Shown here piece after piece: positions 62,301 to 64,000 of a stretch of 64,000 nucleotides of DNA. The stretch lies in assembly GCF_026914265.1 (NCBI RefSeq), contig NC_069125.1:8349117-8413116 (forward strand), given 5' to 3'. The DNA comes from Mya arenaria. Taxonomy: Eukaryota > Mollusca > Bivalvia > Myida > Myidae. How positions within the stretch are numbered: position 1 is the stretch's first letter; each line of letters opens with the position of its first letter. A model generated the notes under the pieces. The model had not been told where the DNA came from and ran no database searches. It saw only the letters and a list, made by a program, of their open reading frames with translations. Both the position numbers and the translations under genes were made by a program.

Positions 62301-64000
62301 TAATTCCGAAAGCAAAGAAAACACTCTCTAATGACTCTCGTTTCAGGTAAATTAATGTTATTTAAGTACATGTATACTAAAAAGGTGTTTCTTATTGCCT
62401 TAGTCTTGTAAAATATGACATTATATAAGGCATTTATTTTTTTCGAGTTCATCAACACAATGAAATAGAAGAAATCTTTATTATCACTTTCATGATACAT
62501 CTATCCGAAATGTAATATAAATTGTAATTGTTATTGGTCCTGAGATCGTTGTCAAAGTGTTAAAACACGTCTCTGTTCAAGTGCTGATATTTATTTCTGA
62601 GATATGTTTCACCGCCTTTAGGCACAGGCTGTATCAAAAAAGCACCAGAAATAATGTGTTCTCGTTTTGTTTTTAAGGCCACGAAAGACCTGTTTTAGTT
62701 GCTCTTGGGGCCATTTCCATTAAGATTTTAGGCGTAAATTGAAATAATTTTAGTTTTTTAGTGCCATGGTTTCATTATTTTGCAACATATTTGTGTGAAC
62801 TTCACGTGAGCTAGAAACAAAGATGAACACAAAGTTGAGGAAATAAAAACAAAAATCAATCGTGTGTGATGTTTATACATATTTAAGATTATTTATCCTT
62901 TATTGAAACAGCCTCCAGGAACGATTTTTATTAAAAAAATGCATTCTGTTTCGCTCATTTTTTGTTAGTATTAACAAACTAACTCGTACATCAAATGTTA
63001 AAATAATTTTAAATGGTTAACAACATTAGGCTAAAGTATCGTACGCCTGTATAAAATGAATTTATATTTGATTGTATGAAAGATAGTTTAAATATTTTCA
63101 AAAGAATTGAAGCTATATGTAAAACAATGAATGCAGTGTTGCATGAAAAACAAAATATTGATTGGCATATGGGAGAAAAGGCATTACTAACTGTTTAGCT
63201 CTTCTATGTGTTTGCAAGAGATATTAACTCATTTTGTTTTTTTTAAAATAGTGTATTGGTCAGAAATGGGGTATAGCGATAAGTAAGATAACCCTGTTAC
63301 AATTAGCCCGATCAAGGCCGGCGTGTTCATTCTAGTACAATACCGTAAATTGTCGTATATCAATATCTGGATCCTATTTAATCAATAACACAAACTTGGC
63401 TATTACAGAAATGAGCCAGCACCACACATTCAACAAAATGCTAGTTTAAATGCATATATATTAAATCCTCAATTCACGTGTTGTAGAAGCCTGTAATGAT
63501 CTAGCTTTATGTCTGTTTTATTACGATCGCATTGAATGAAGTCAACATGATGACATAAAGCTAAATAAACGAAACTGACCATTGATCCTGCTTCCACTAA
63601 TGTTTTGTCAGGACAAAAAGGTCTTCATTCTAGTATGTCAAACACAAGTGATGAAAATGAGAAGCATACTAGTTTTATATAAATCTCATTTTATAAAAGA
63701 ATCCTACATTCCACACTCCTATGTTTGTGGTTTGTTTATTTCCTTTCAAACAATACTTCTGATATGGCAACAATTATTTAGTGTCAATCAGTTTAGTGTT
63801 CGAATCAGTCGAACATGGTTTGTAAGGCATTGATCTTATAAGTAATGTATTATATTCATGTTTCTTTATGTTTTCGTATAACATTTTAATACGTACCCTT
63901 TTGAAATAACATAAATTTATGCGTGCGTTTTCATTCTAAGCATTTATGTGTGTGTGCGTGTGTATGTTCTTTCAGAAGGCCACATTGTAAATAAGTCGTG
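62300..64000. repeat. Diverged 3.5-kb tandem unit c, cut by the window end
   Basis: Anchors at about 62505, 63061 (TATATTTGATTGTATGAAA), 63311 (GATCAAGGCCG) and 63487 match units a and b. No gene is seen. Confidence 0.55.

Noticed and set aside
60425-63833. Possible small genes in the 3.5-kb units (60425-60652 and 63582-63833)
   Set aside because: They occupy equivalent positions in two units, but the peptides are not conserved, so the similarity is at DNA level only.

Overview
The window looks like nuclear DNA of an invertebrate animal, most likely a bivalve mollusc. The evidence is high AT content, genes split into short exons with GT-AG introns, a Jockey/CR1-type LINE, several MITE families, long minisatellites, and a sniffer/C-factor-type short-chain dehydrogenase in a locally duplicated locus. 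The organism call is an inference. Nothing prokaryotic is supported: there are no operons, CRISPR arrays or rRNA. Most short open frames here are chance.

Left part (1-11.4 kb): the 3' end of an unrecognised coiled-coil-type gene on the + strand ends at 7383. All its exons are phase 0. Its middle carries a nearly identical tandem duplication (1595-3986 / 3987-5131) that repeats one exon and a piece of a pogo-like MITE with TA target sites (4825-5937). After a gene-free gap comes a satellite of about 265 bp (9.27-11.34 kb) full of GGTAATATTACC-like dyads.

Middle-left (11.4-24.9 kb): one open frame with a C2H2-like zinc-finger motif, and otherwise old duplicated non-coding blocks, an almost perfect 154-bp palindrome, a GAAC microsatellite and an array of eight 17-bp repeats.

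Centre (24.9-50.9 kb): two direct copies of one large unit. Unit 1 is about 24.89-37.08 kb and unit 2 about 37.08-50.88 kb. Each unit has, in order, single-copy-like flank, antisense retroelement debris, a short-chain dehydrogenase gene, a minisatellite and a conserved tail. The unit 1 gene is intact (five exons, 248 residues). The unit 2 copy has lost its start and NADP-binding glycine motif at a breakpoint next to a 5'-truncated LINE, has lost its last exon, and has taken three MITE-type insertions into its introns. The two minisatellites are built from the same 12-bp module but were amplified as 60-bp units in unit 1 and 36-bp units in unit 2.

Right part (50.9-64 kb): no gene is supported. 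From about 53 kb the sequence consists of diverged tandem units of about 3.4-3.6 kb. These share the flanks of the dehydrogenase units but lack the gene and minisatellite, so the whole 24-64 kb stretch appears to come from one ancestral repeat with gene-bearing and gene-free versions.

I do not see a clearly new molecular system. The most interesting signals are the duplication history of the dehydrogenase locus, the modular minisatellites that stay open in all frames, the in-frame exon duplication in the left gene, and the dyad-rich satellite.
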